Source of the DNA: Teichococcus vastitatis | GTDB taxonomy: Bacteria > Pseudomonadota > Alphaproteobacteria > Acetobacterales > Acetobacteraceae | Direction of reading: 5' to 3' | DNA: 64,000 nt | NCBI RefSeq assembly: GCF_003604215.1 | Contig: NZ_QXGS01000008.1 | Span: forward strand, 86,714 to 150,713 | In this document: one piece after another, positions 43,153-50,870 of the stretch | Layout of the letters: the number at the start of each line of letters is the position of its first letter | Numbering within the stretch: position 1 is the first letter of the stretch | The notes under the pieces: generated by a model | What the model saw: the letters and a program-made list of their open reading frames with translations, nothing else | The model's database searches: none | Told to the model about the DNA's origin: nothing | Translations under genes and position numbers: made by a program

Positions 43153-44409
43153 ATGGAATTGCGCGCCAAGCTCGCCCTGCTCGCGGACGCGGCCAAGTAC
43201 GACGCCTCCTGCGCCTCCTCTGGATCGGAAAAACGCGATTCCACCCAGGGCGGGCTCGGCAGCACGGAAGGCATGGGCATCTGTCACGCCTATGCGCCGG
43301 ATGGCCGCTGCATCTCGCTGCTGAAGCTGCTGCTGACCAATGCCTGCATCTTCGACTGCGCCTATTGCATCAACCGCGCCACCTCCAACATCCGCCGCGC
43401 CCGCTTCACCGTGGATGAGGTCGTGCGGCTGACGCTGGCCTTCTACCGCCGCAACTACATCGAGGGGCTGTTCCTGTCGTCCGGCATCATCCGCTCGGCC
43501 GACTACACCATGGAGCAGCTGATCCGCGTTGCCCGCACCCTGCGGGAGCAGCACGGCTTTCTGGGCTATATCCACCTCAAGACCATTCCCGACGCGGCGC
43601 CGGAACTGCTGGCCGAGGCCGGGCGCTGGGCCGACCGGCTGTCGATCAACGTGGAACTGCCGCAGATCGCCAGCCTCAAGGAACTGGCGCCGGAGAAGGA
43701 CCTGCCGGCGATCCACGGCGCCATGGGCGAGCTGTCCACCCACATCGCCGATGCCAAGGAAGCCAGACGCACCGCCGGCCGCGCCGCGCCGCCGCGCTTC
43801 GCCCCGGCCGGGCAGTCGACGCAGATGATCATCGGCGCTGACAACAGCACCGATGGCCAGATCCTCGGCACCAGCGACGGGCTGTACAAGCAGTTCAGGC
43901 TGCGCCGGGTGTATTATTCGGCCTATTCGCCGATCCCCGATGCCTCGGCCGCCCTGCCGCCACAGCCACCGCCGCTGCTGCGCGAGCACCGGCTGTACCA
44001 GGCCGACTGGCTGCTGCGCTTCTACGACTTCACCACCGAGGAGATCCTGTCGGGCGGCGAGGACGGCATGCTGGACCTGGAGGCCGACCCGAAGCTGGCC
44101 TGGGCGCTGAAGCACCGCGATGACTTCCCGCTCGACCTCAACAAGGCCCCACGCGAGGCCTTGCTGCGCGTGCCCGGCCTCGGCGCCCGCAACGTCGACC
44201 GCATCCTGGAGGCGCGGCGGCATTCGCGGGTGAAGCTGGCCGACCTGGCGCGGCTGCGGGTGCCGCTGCGCAAGGTGGCGCCGTTCCTCGTGGCGCCGGA
44301 CCACCGGCCACCGCCGGGGCAGATCGACGCCACCGGCCTGCGGCAGAAGCTGCTGAACCCCTCCGCCTTCGCCGCGGCGCAGCCGGCGCAGCTCTCCCTT
44401 GCGCTGTAG
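43153..44409 (+). CDS. Putative DNA modification/repair radical SAM protein (TIGR03916-like)
   Basis: 418 residues. The radical SAM cluster ligands are Cys65, Cys69 and Cys72 (CIFDCAYC). The N-terminal phrases KYDASCASSGSE and GICHAYAPDGRCISLLK are characteristic of this family. The C-terminus carries a helix-hairpin-helix (LLRVPGLGARNVDRILEAR, about 337-356), a DNA-binding element. The family is predicted, not proven, to act in DNA modification or repair, and pairs with the protein encoded next. The promoter carries a LexA-type site. The SD site is weak (GGA). The two genes overlap by 11 bases. Confidence 0.88.
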   Translation: MELRAKLALLADAAKYDASCASSGSEKRDSTQGGLGSTEGMGICHAYAPDGRCISLLKLLLTNACIFDCAYCINRATSNIRRARFTVDEVVRLTLAFYRRNYIEGLFLSSGIIRSADYTMEQLIRVARTLREQHGFLGYIHLKTIPDAAPELLAEAGRWADRLSINVELPQIASLKELAPEKDLPAIHGAMGELSTHIADAKEARRTAGRAAPPRFAPAGQSTQMIIGADNSTDGQILGTSDGLYKQFRLRRVYYSAYSPIPDASAALPPQPPPLLREHRLYQADWLLRFYDFTTEEILSGGEDGMLDLEADPKLAWALKHRDDFPLDLNKAPREALLRVPGLGARNVDRILEARRHSRVKLADLARLRVPLRKVAPFLVAPDHRPPPGQIDATGLRQKLLNPSAFAAAQPAQLSLAL

Positions 44410-45217
44410 CGTCACCCTGGATGCGCCGGCCGATTACGGCGGCTGGCGGCGCGCGGCGCGCGACCTGCTCGGCGCCGGCATCCGGCCGGAGGAGGTGTCC
44501 TGGCACACGCCGGGGGACGCGCCGGAACTGTTCGCCGGCACCGCGCCGCCTGCGGCCAGACCCGCCGCCCTGAGCGTGCCGCGCGACTTCCTGGAGTTGG
44601 CGGAACTCGCCGTCCGTCACAGTGACGGGGAACGCTTCGCGCTGCTGTATTCGCTGCTGTGGGATGGCCGCCGCGATCCCGGCCTGCTGCGCAACCCGGC
44701 CGAGGCACGCATGGTGCGGCTGCACGCCATGGCCCGCGCGGTGCGGCGCGACGCGCACAAGATGCACGCCTTTGTCCGCTTCCGCGAGATCGACACGCCG
44801 GAGGGGGAGCGCTCCGTCGCCTGGTTCGAGCCGGAGCACCACATCGTGGAAGCCGAGGCCGGCTTCTTTCAGCGCCGCTTCGCCGCGCTGCGCTGGTCGA
44901 TCCTGACGCCGCGCCGCTGCGCCCACTGGGATGGCGAGGCCCTGGGCTTCACCGACGGCGCGCGCCGTGCCGATGCCCCGGCCGGCGATGCGGCGGAGGA
45001 TCTGTGGCGCACCTACTTCGCCTCGATCTTCAATCCGGCGCGGTTGAAGCCGGACGCCATGCGCGCCGAGATGCCGAAGAAATACTGGAAGAACCTGCCC
45101 GAGGCCCGGATCATCCCCGAGCTGATGCAGGGCGCGGAAGGCCGGCTGCGCGCCATGCTGGGCCAGGAGGCCAAGCCCCCGGCGCGGCGGCAGAAGCCCG
45201 GCCGCGACGCCGGCTGA
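44399..45217 (+). CDS. UdgX-N-terminal-domain-like DNA-repair protein (TIGR03915/DUF4130-like)
   Basis: 272 residues from a TTG that overlaps the end of the radical SAM gene; no ATG is available near the family's usual start. The signature VRRDAHKMHAFVRFRE begins near residue 115, and the domain ends with KKYWKNLPEARIIPEL. In many bacteria this domain is fused to a UdgX uracil-DNA glycosylase domain. Here the protein ends soon after with a short basic tail, so the UDG part is absent. Function is unknown; partnership with the radical SAM protein is shown by operon and family co-occurrence. Confidence 0.85.
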   Translation: MRCSVTLDAPADYGGWRRAARDLLGAGIRPEEVSWHTPGDAPELFAGTAPPAARPAALSVPRDFLELAELAVRHSDGERFALLYSLLWDGRRDPGLLRNPAEARMVRLHAMARAVRRDAHKMHAFVRFREIDTPEGERSVAWFEPEHHIVEAEAGFFQRRFAALRWSILTPRRCAHWDGEALGFTDGARRADAPAGDAAEDLWRTYFASIFNPARLKPDAMRAEMPKKYWKNLPEARIIPELMQGAEGRLRAMLGQEAKPPARRQKPGRDAG

Positions 45218-45224
45218 CAGCCGC

Positions 45225-46601
45225 TCACTCGGAAGGCAGCCAAACCTTGAAGGTGGCGCCCTCGCCCTCGCGGCTCTCGATGTGCAGCTGGCCACGGTGG
45301 CGGTTGACGATGTGCTTGACGATAGCGAGGCCGAGCCCCGTGCCCCCGGCATTGCGCGAGCGCGCCTTGTCGACTCGGTAGAAGCGCTCGGTCAGCCGCG
45401 GAATGTGCTCGCGCGCGATGCCCGGCCCGTCATCCGTGACGGCGAACATCACTCCCGGCCGCGCCCCGCCCACCCGGGCCGCCGCCAGCTTCACCACGCC
45501 GCCGGCATGGCCGTGCCGCACGGCGTTCTCCAGCAGGTTGCGCAGCACCTGGGCCAGCTGCTCGGCGTCGGCCGGCGCGGCCACCGCATCCTCTGCCAGG
45601 TCGAGCTGCAGCGTCACGTCTCGCCGCGCCAGGATGGGGGTCATGGCCTCGGCCTCGGACCGCGCCATCTCGGCCAGCGGCACGCGGCCGGTGGGCGCCT
45701 GGTGCTCGGCCAGCTCGATGCGCGACAGGCCCAGCAGGTCCTCGATCAGCCGCCGCATCCGCTCCGACTGCTCGGCCATGATGCCCAGGAAGCGGGCCCG
45801 CGCCTCGGGGTCGTTCTCGGCCGGGCCGCGCAGGGTCTCGATGAAGCCCATCAGGCTGGCCAGCGGCGTGCGCAGCTCGTGGCTGGCATTGGCCACGAAA
45901 TCGGCCCGCATCCGTTCCACCGCCCGCTCGCGGGTGCGGTCGGAGAGCTGGATGATCAGCCGCCCGCCATCCGCCAGGGGCGGCTCCAGCGGGATCACCT
46001 GCGCCGCGAGTTCGCGCGGCACCGGCACGGGCAGGATCAGGTCGGCGGCCTGCCGGGTTCCCTCGGCCAATGCCCGGTCCACCGCGCCCGCCAGGGCCGG
46101 GTGGCGCAGCAGGGCGGCGGTGTCGCCGGCCAGCGGCCCGGCCTCGGCGGCGCGGGCGCCGAACAGGGCGCGGGCGGCGGCGTTGGCGCGCAGCGGCGCG
46201 CGGTCGGCCCCCAGCACCAGCAGCGGATCCGGCAGGCTTTCCAGGATGGCGCCATCGACCCGGCGCATCCGGTTGATCTGCTCCGAGCGCTCGGCCAGGG
46301 AACGGGACAGGCGGGTGACGCCGTCCGCCACCTCCGCCAGGGCGGGCAGGTGCGGCGGCGGGGCGTCGGCGCTGCCGCCCTCCGCCGAGCGCCGCAGCAC
46401 GGCAGACAGCCGCCCCAGGTCACGCAGCCAGAAGCGGGACAGGGCCAGGGCGAAGCAGGCCACCAGCATCATGCACAGCAGCGCCGGGCCGGGCTGCGCC
46501 TGCCCGGTCAAGGCCAGCCCCGCCAGCAGGCCAAAAGGGAGGCCGCCGATCAGCGACGCCGAGCCCAGCCAGCGCCGCGGCGCCGGCCCATCCTGTCCCA
46601 T
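45225..46601 (-). CDS. phoR: PhoR-like sensor histidine kinase
   Basis: 458 residues from ATG 46601, which has GGAGG about ten bases upstream. Two membrane helices near the N-terminus are followed by a PAS-like region (LESLPDPLLVLGADRAPLRANAAA). The kinase core has His241 (NASHELRTP), N-box (NLLENAVRHG), G1 (DDGPGI) and G2 (GTGLGLAIVKH). The arrangement resembles PhoR, the phosphate-starvation kinase. No phoB, pst or phoU gene is in the window on either side, so the partner is unknown and the name is provisional. Confidence 0.82.
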   Translation of the reverse strand: MGQDGPAPRRWLGSASLIGGLPFGLLAGLALTGQAQPGPALLCMMLVACFALALSRFWLRDLGRLSAVLRRSAEGGSADAPPPHLPALAEVADGVTRLSRSLAERSEQINRMRRVDGAILESLPDPLLVLGADRAPLRANAAARALFGARAAEAGPLAGDTAALLRHPALAGAVDRALAEGTRQAADLILPVPVPRELAAQVIPLEPPLADGGRLIIQLSDRTRERAVERMRADFVANASHELRTPLASLMGFIETLRGPAENDPEARARFLGIMAEQSERMRRLIEDLLGLSRIELAEHQAPTGRVPLAEMARSEAEAMTPILARRDVTLQLDLAEDAVAAPADAEQLAQVLRNLLENAVRHGHAGGVVKLAAARVGGARPGVMFAVTDDGPGIAREHIPRLTERFYRVDKARSRNAGGTGLGLAIVKHIVNRHRGQLHIESREGEGATFKVWLPSE

Positions 46602-46709
46602 GACCAGCGATCCTCCGGGATTGTTGAACCGCCATCCTTGCGGCAGGCGCCGTGGCTGTCGACCGCCGGCCCGCAACAATCCGGTGGCGAATGTCCCGGG
46701 CCGCCCGGT

Positions 46710-47894
46710 TCAGAAGCCGGTGCTGCCCGGCAACTCGGCCGGCGCCACCGTGGCCGGCGCCGCGCCGGGGGACAGGGCATACACCGCCAGCGCCCGCTGC
46801 ACCTGCCCGTCGGGGTTGAGCCGCAGCGCGCCATCCGCGCCGAGCACCGTCTCGCCCACCGGCATCACCGGCGGCACGCCGGGGGAAGCGTTGCGCATGG
46901 CCCGTGCCGCCAGCGCTGCGGCATCATAGGCGACGCCGACCAGCCGTGCCGGGCGGCTGCCGAAGGCGGCTTCGTAGCGGCGGTCGAACTGGCTGCGGGC
47001 GGCCGGGTCGGGACCGGGAAACCACGCACCCGCCAGGGCGGGCTGCTGCGTCAGACTCTCGTCGCTGCCCCATAGGGCATGCCCGGCCAGCCGCAGCGGC
47101 GGCACGGCGGCCCCGGCGGCGACCAGGCCGGCGGCGAAGTCGCGCGCCCGCGCGCCGCTTTCGCCCAGCAGCAGCATCTCCACCGCGCTGTCGGGCGGCG
47201 CGTCGACCCCGGCGCCGATGCGGCCGGCGATTTCGCGGGCTATCAGGCCGGGCTGGGCGGCGGCAGGATACAGCTCCACCACCGGGGCGGCGAGGCCGAG
47301 GTCGCGTGCGGCGCCACGCAGGGCGGTGGCCATCTGCCGGCCCAGCGCATTGTCCGGCGCGGCCAGGCCGAAGCGGCGCACCCCGGCCTCATGCGCGGCG
47401 CCGGCCACGCGGCGCACTTGCTGATCCAGTGTTAGGCCGAGCGGCCACACATGGCCGCTGGCCTGGCTGGCATCGTTGGTGAAGGGCAGCACCGGCACGC
47501 CGGCGCCCTGGGCGGGGCCGGCCACGGCGGCGGTTTCCGGCCCGGTCAGGGGACCGACGATCACCCGCGCACCCTCGGCGATGGCGCGCCGCGCGGCGTC
47601 CGCCGCGCCGGACGCGGTGCCGCCGGTATCGCGCGGCAGGAATTCGAAGCCGGGGCCGCCCTGCTCAAACAAGGCCAGCTGTGCGGCGTTCAGCAGCTCG
47701 GGCCCGAGCGCCGCCTGCGGCCCGGTCAGCGGCAGCAGCACCGCCACCTTCTCACGCGGCGGCTGCGGCGGCTGGGCTGGCAGGGCGCCGTAGCCGGAAG
47801 TGGGCGGGAAGGACGGGCCGGAGGCTTGCGGAGCGCAGGCCGACAGCGCCACAAGGGCGCCGAGCGCCAGCGCCGCCAGCCCCCGGCGCGGCAT
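46710..47894 (-). CDS. LpoA-like periplasmic-binding-fold lipoprotein (penicillin-binding-protein activator family)
   Basis: 394 residues from ATG 47894. The signal peptide ends in a lipobox (LSAC, Cys20). After a proline-rich linker, a type I periplasmic-binding fold begins (VAVLLPLTGPQAALGPELLNAAQLAL), with VIVGPLTGPETAAV and the C-terminal ABC-substrate-like lobe. In alphaproteobacteria this protein is often divergent from rsmI, as here. It is related to the C-terminal domain of LpoA, an outer-membrane activator of PBP1A, so a role in peptidoglycan synthesis is likely but inferred. Confidence 0.85.
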   Translation of the reverse strand: MPRRGLAALALGALVALSACAPQASGPSFPPTSGYGALPAQPPQPPREKVAVLLPLTGPQAALGPELLNAAQLALFEQGGPGFEFLPRDTGGTASGAADAARRAIAEGARVIVGPLTGPETAAVAGPAQGAGVPVLPFTNDASQASGHVWPLGLTLDQQVRRVAGAAHEAGVRRFGLAAPDNALGRQMATALRGAARDLGLAAPVVELYPAAAQPGLIAREIAGRIGAGVDAPPDSAVEMLLLGESGARARDFAAGLVAAGAAVPPLRLAGHALWGSDESLTQQPALAGAWFPGPDPAARSQFDRRYEAAFGSRPARLVGVAYDAAALAARAMRNASPGVPPVMPVGETVLGADGALRLNPDGQVQRALAVYALSPGAAPATVAPAELPGSTGF

Positions 47895-47926
47895 CGCCGG
47901 CGAGGCGGGGGAGAAAGGTTCGGCCC

Positions 47927-48868
47927 ATGCAGCAGATCGACGAGCAGGAAACACCAAAGCAAACCTCCCCCAGGGAACAGGAAACAACGCGGGAACCGGA
48001 AGCGGAGCCGGCGGCGCCGGGCGCGGCCGGGCTGACGCTGGTAGCGACGCCGATCGGCAATCTCGGTGACCTCGCGCCGCGTGCCGTCGCCGTGCTGCGC
48101 GCGGCGGCTGCGGTGTTGTGCGAGGACACCAGGGTAACCGCTCCACTGCTGTTGCGACACGGACTTTCGGCAAAGCTCATGCCGCTGCACGAACACAACG
48201 AGGACGCCGCGACCCCTCGGCTGGTTGCACGAATGCAGGCCGGCGACAAGCTGGCGCTGGTGTCGGATGCCGGCACCCCGCTGATGAGCGACCCCGGCTA
48301 CCGCCTAGTGCGGGCCGCCATTGCCGCGGGGATCACCGTGTCGGCGGTGCCCGGGCCGAATGCGGCGGTGATGGCGCTGACCCTGTCGGGCCTGCCGCCG
48401 CACCCCTTCCTGTTCCAGGGCTTCCTGCCGCCGCGCGCTGCCGCGCGCAGCGCCGAGCTGGCGAAGCTGCGGGCCGCCGAGCGCGCCGGGCTCCGCGCCA
48501 CGCTGATCTTCTACGAGGCGCCGCACCGCTTGGCCGAGACGCTGGCCGCGCTGGCCGAGGCGATGGGCCCGCGCCCGGCCGCCGTGACCCGGGAGCTGAC
48601 CAAGCGGTTCGAGGAGGTGCGGCGCGGCACGCTGGCCGAGCTGGCGGCGCATTACGCCGAGCACGCGCCGCGGGGGGAGATCGCGCTGGTGGTCGGCCCC
48701 CCGGGCGAGGATGCCCCGGACGCCGAGGCCGGGCTGGACGACCGGCTCCGCGCCGCGCTGGCGGCGGGAGAAAGCCTGCGCGACGCCGCGGCGTTGGTGG
48801 CCACCGCCACCGGCCTGCCGCGCAAGCAGGTCTATGCGCGGGCACTGGCGCTGCGCGCCACCTCGTGA
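47927..48868 (+). CDS. rsmI: 16S rRNA (cytidine-1402-2'-O)-methyltransferase RsmI
   Basis: 313 residues from ATG 47927, with AAAGG eight bases upstream. After a charged 30-residue extension the tetrapyrrole-methylase fold starts (LTLVATPIGNLGDLAPRA). SAM-binding and family blocks CEDTRVT, LVSDAGTPLMSDPGYRL and VPGPNAAVMAL are intact, and FYEAPHRL and ELTKRFEEVRRG follow. It methylates C1402 of 16S rRNA. The gene is divergent from the LpoA-like gene with 32 bases between starts. Confidence 0.95.
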   Translation: MQQIDEQETPKQTSPREQETTREPEAEPAAPGAAGLTLVATPIGNLGDLAPRAVAVLRAAAAVLCEDTRVTAPLLLRHGLSAKLMPLHEHNEDAATPRLVARMQAGDKLALVSDAGTPLMSDPGYRLVRAAIAAGITVSAVPGPNAAVMALTLSGLPPHPFLFQGFLPPRAAARSAELAKLRAAERAGLRATLIFYEAPHRLAETLAALAEAMGPRPAAVTRELTKRFEEVRRGTLAELAAHYAEHAPRGEIALVVGPPGEDAPDAEAGLDDRLRAALAAGESLRDAAALVATATGLPRKQVYARALALRATS

Positions 48869-48958
48869 GGCCGCTTGCCTGCGCTCCTGAGTGCAGGTAG
48901 CACGGTTTTTCCACAGCCTGCGGTTGTCATGCCGCGAGAACGGCCCAAAAGGGGTTTC

Positions 48959-50077
48959 ATGGCCGAGTCCCATCCGACGATCGAAGCGCCCATCATCATC
49001 TTCGCCTTCGACCGGGCGGCCTATCTGCGGCGCTTCTGCGAATCGCTGAAGGCCCAGCAGGGCGTGGCGCTGGACGAGCAGCGCATCTTCCTGTTGCAGG
49101 ACGGGGCGGTGTCACGCCGCTCCGGCGTCCGCTACGCCGAGGACGAGGCCATCGCGGACAGCATCGCCGCCTTCCGCGCGGTGTTTCCGCAAGGGCAGGT
49201 GATGGCCTCGGCGGAGAATCTCGGCATCGCCTTCAATATCCGCCGAGGCGAGTCGCTGGCCTTCGAGACGCTAGGGGTCGAGACCGCTTATTTCTTCGAG
49301 GACGACCTGGAACTCGGCCCGGCCTACCTGCTGATGATGGAGCGGCTGCGCGGCCTGCTCGCACCCTTTCCCGAGATCGGCTACTTCGCCGCCTATGGCG
49401 ACCACCGCGCCACGCCGGACCCGAACCGCGTCCAGGTGGTGCCGCTGGACCACCACTGGGGCTTCGCGCTGCGCCGGGAGCCCTGGACGCGGATACAGGA
49501 GTGGCTGGCGCCATATTTCGCCATCCTGAACAAGACCGACTACCAGAGCCGCAACCATATCGGCGTGTATCGCTGGCTGGAACGGCAGGCGATGGCCATC
49601 GACAAATCGTCGCAGGACGCGCTGAAGGCAGTGGCCTGCGCGCAACTCGGCATCGCGCGGGTGATGACCGACACCACCTTCGGCCGCTACATCGGCGAGA
49701 AGGGCGCGTCCTTCAACGAGCGCCGCTTCCGCGAGATGGGCTATGACCGCATGGTGCCGGCGGAGCGCGGCGACCTGCCGCTGGACCCGCCGACCGAGGG
49801 CGCGATCCGAGCCATGCTTGCCCGGCAGCAGGCGCATTTCCGCAATTTCCGGGAGCGGGAGTTCGATGGCTTCCTGGAGCGCTACGGCGCCTGCAACTGG
49901 GATGCGGACCGTGCCGTCACGCGGGAGGAGCTGGACAACCTTTATGCCCTTCTGCTCGACCGCCTGCCGGAGGGCGAGCACATCTATGAGCAGTATGTCG
50001 GCAAGGCCCCGGTGCGGCGGCTGCGCGACATCATGATCAACAGCCGCGAGTTCCGCGGCCGCACTTTCAGGAGCTGA
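48959..50077 (+). CDS. GT-A-type glycosyltransferase with C-terminal DUF4214-like segment
   Basis: 372 residues, start ATG 48959 with AAGGGG directly upstream. The N-terminal half resembles GT-A glycosyltransferases (IIIFAFDRAAYLRRFCESL; metal-binding AYFFEDDLELGP). The last 60 residues (LYALLLDRLPEGEHIYEQY, RLRDIMINSREFRG) look like a DUF4214 module, found in surface and S-layer-associated proteins. No signal peptide is present. Donor and acceptor are unknown. It stands alone, so no pathway can be inferred. Confidence 0.72.
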   Translation: MAESHPTIEAPIIIFAFDRAAYLRRFCESLKAQQGVALDEQRIFLLQDGAVSRRSGVRYAEDEAIADSIAAFRAVFPQGQVMASAENLGIAFNIRRGESLAFETLGVETAYFFEDDLELGPAYLLMMERLRGLLAPFPEIGYFAAYGDHRATPDPNRVQVVPLDHHWGFALRREPWTRIQEWLAPYFAILNKTDYQSRNHIGVYRWLERQAMAIDKSSQDALKAVACAQLGIARVMTDTTFGRYIGEKGASFNERRFREMGYDRMVPAERGDLPLDPPTEGAIRAMLARQQAHFRNFREREFDGFLERYGACNWDADRAVTREELDNLYALLLDRLPEGEHIYEQYVGKAPVRRLRDIMINSREFRGRTFRS

Positions 50078-50134
50078 GCGGCGCGGCAGCGGCAGGCGGG
50101 GCCTGCCGCGCCGGCACCATTCAGCCCGGCGGGC

Positions 50135-50722
50135 TCAGGCGGCGCGGCGGTCGCCGTGGCCACCCTCGCGCACTTCCTCGACGATCTTGGCGACGAAGGC
50201 GTCCAGATCGGCCGGGGAGCGGCTGGTGACGATTCCCTGATCGGTCACCACCTCCTGGTCCAGCCATTCGGCCCCGGCATTCGCCACGTCGGTCTTGATG
50301 GACTGGAAGGAGGTCATGCGGCGGCCCCGGGCCAGCCCGGCTTCCACCAGGATCCAGGGTGCGTGGCAGATGGCCGCCACCACCTTGCCCTGGGCGGCAA
50401 AATCCCGGACCAGCGACAACACGGTCTGGTCGATCCGCAAGTGATCCGGGTTCAGGACGCCGCCCGGCAGCACCAGGGCGTCGTAATCGGCGGCCCGGGC
50501 ATCCTTCACGGCGCGGTCGACCGGAACGGTCTCGCCCCAGTCTTCCGGCTGCTTCATGCCGTCCCAGGCGGTGATGGAGCCGGGCGCGCGGGTCTTCTCG
50601 GGTGCCGCGACATGAACGGTGGCGCCCTGCTCACGCAGCTTGCGCAGCGGCACGGTCAGCTCCTTCTCCTCGAAGCCATCCGTAGCGACGATCAGGATCT
50701 TGGCCTGCTGGATGTCAGGCAT
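50135..50722 (-). CDS. DJ-1/PfpI-family protein (YraA/YhbO-like)
   Basis: 195 residues from ATG 50722, with AAAGGAG about six bases upstream. The fold and nucleophile elbow match PfpI: ILIVATDGFEEKEL, YDALVLPGGVLNPD and Cys119 in AAICHAPWILVEAG. Relatives act as deglycases or chaperones against glyoxal and oxidative damage; the classification as protease is old. A 15-bp-capable inverted repeat lies in its 5' leader. Confidence 0.9.
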   Translation of the reverse strand: MPDIQQAKILIVATDGFEEKELTVPLRKLREQGATVHVAAPEKTRAPGSITAWDGMKQPEDWGETVPVDRAVKDARAADYDALVLPGGVLNPDHLRIDQTVLSLVRDFAAQGKVVAAICHAPWILVEAGLARGRRMTSFQSIKTDVANAGAEWLDQEVVTDQGIVTSRSPADLDAFVAKIVEEVREGGHGDRRAA

Positions 50723-50740
50723 GGCGTATCTCCTTTGTCG

Positions 50741-50787
50741 GTGTCCCGGCTCAACGCCCGCGGCGGAGCGGAGTTGAGCCGGGGCAC
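50741..50787. repeat. Long inverted repeat between gdhB end and the pfpI-like start
   Basis: Eleven-base perfect arms (CCCGGCTCAAC at 50745-50755, GTTGAGCCGGG at 50773-50783) extend to 15 RNA base pairs with one G-U pair. The loop is 17 bases. There is no T-run. On the minus strand it follows gdhB and ends 18 bases before the DJ-1 gene, so it may be a terminator or a leader structure of that gene. Confidence 0.55.
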
Positions 50788-50870
50788 CGGCGCGGAAGAC
50801 ATGGCCGGGTGGAGACGGCTGCAACGCAACCCTCCCGGTCCGGTTCAATGGCAGCCGGCGCCCCCGGATC

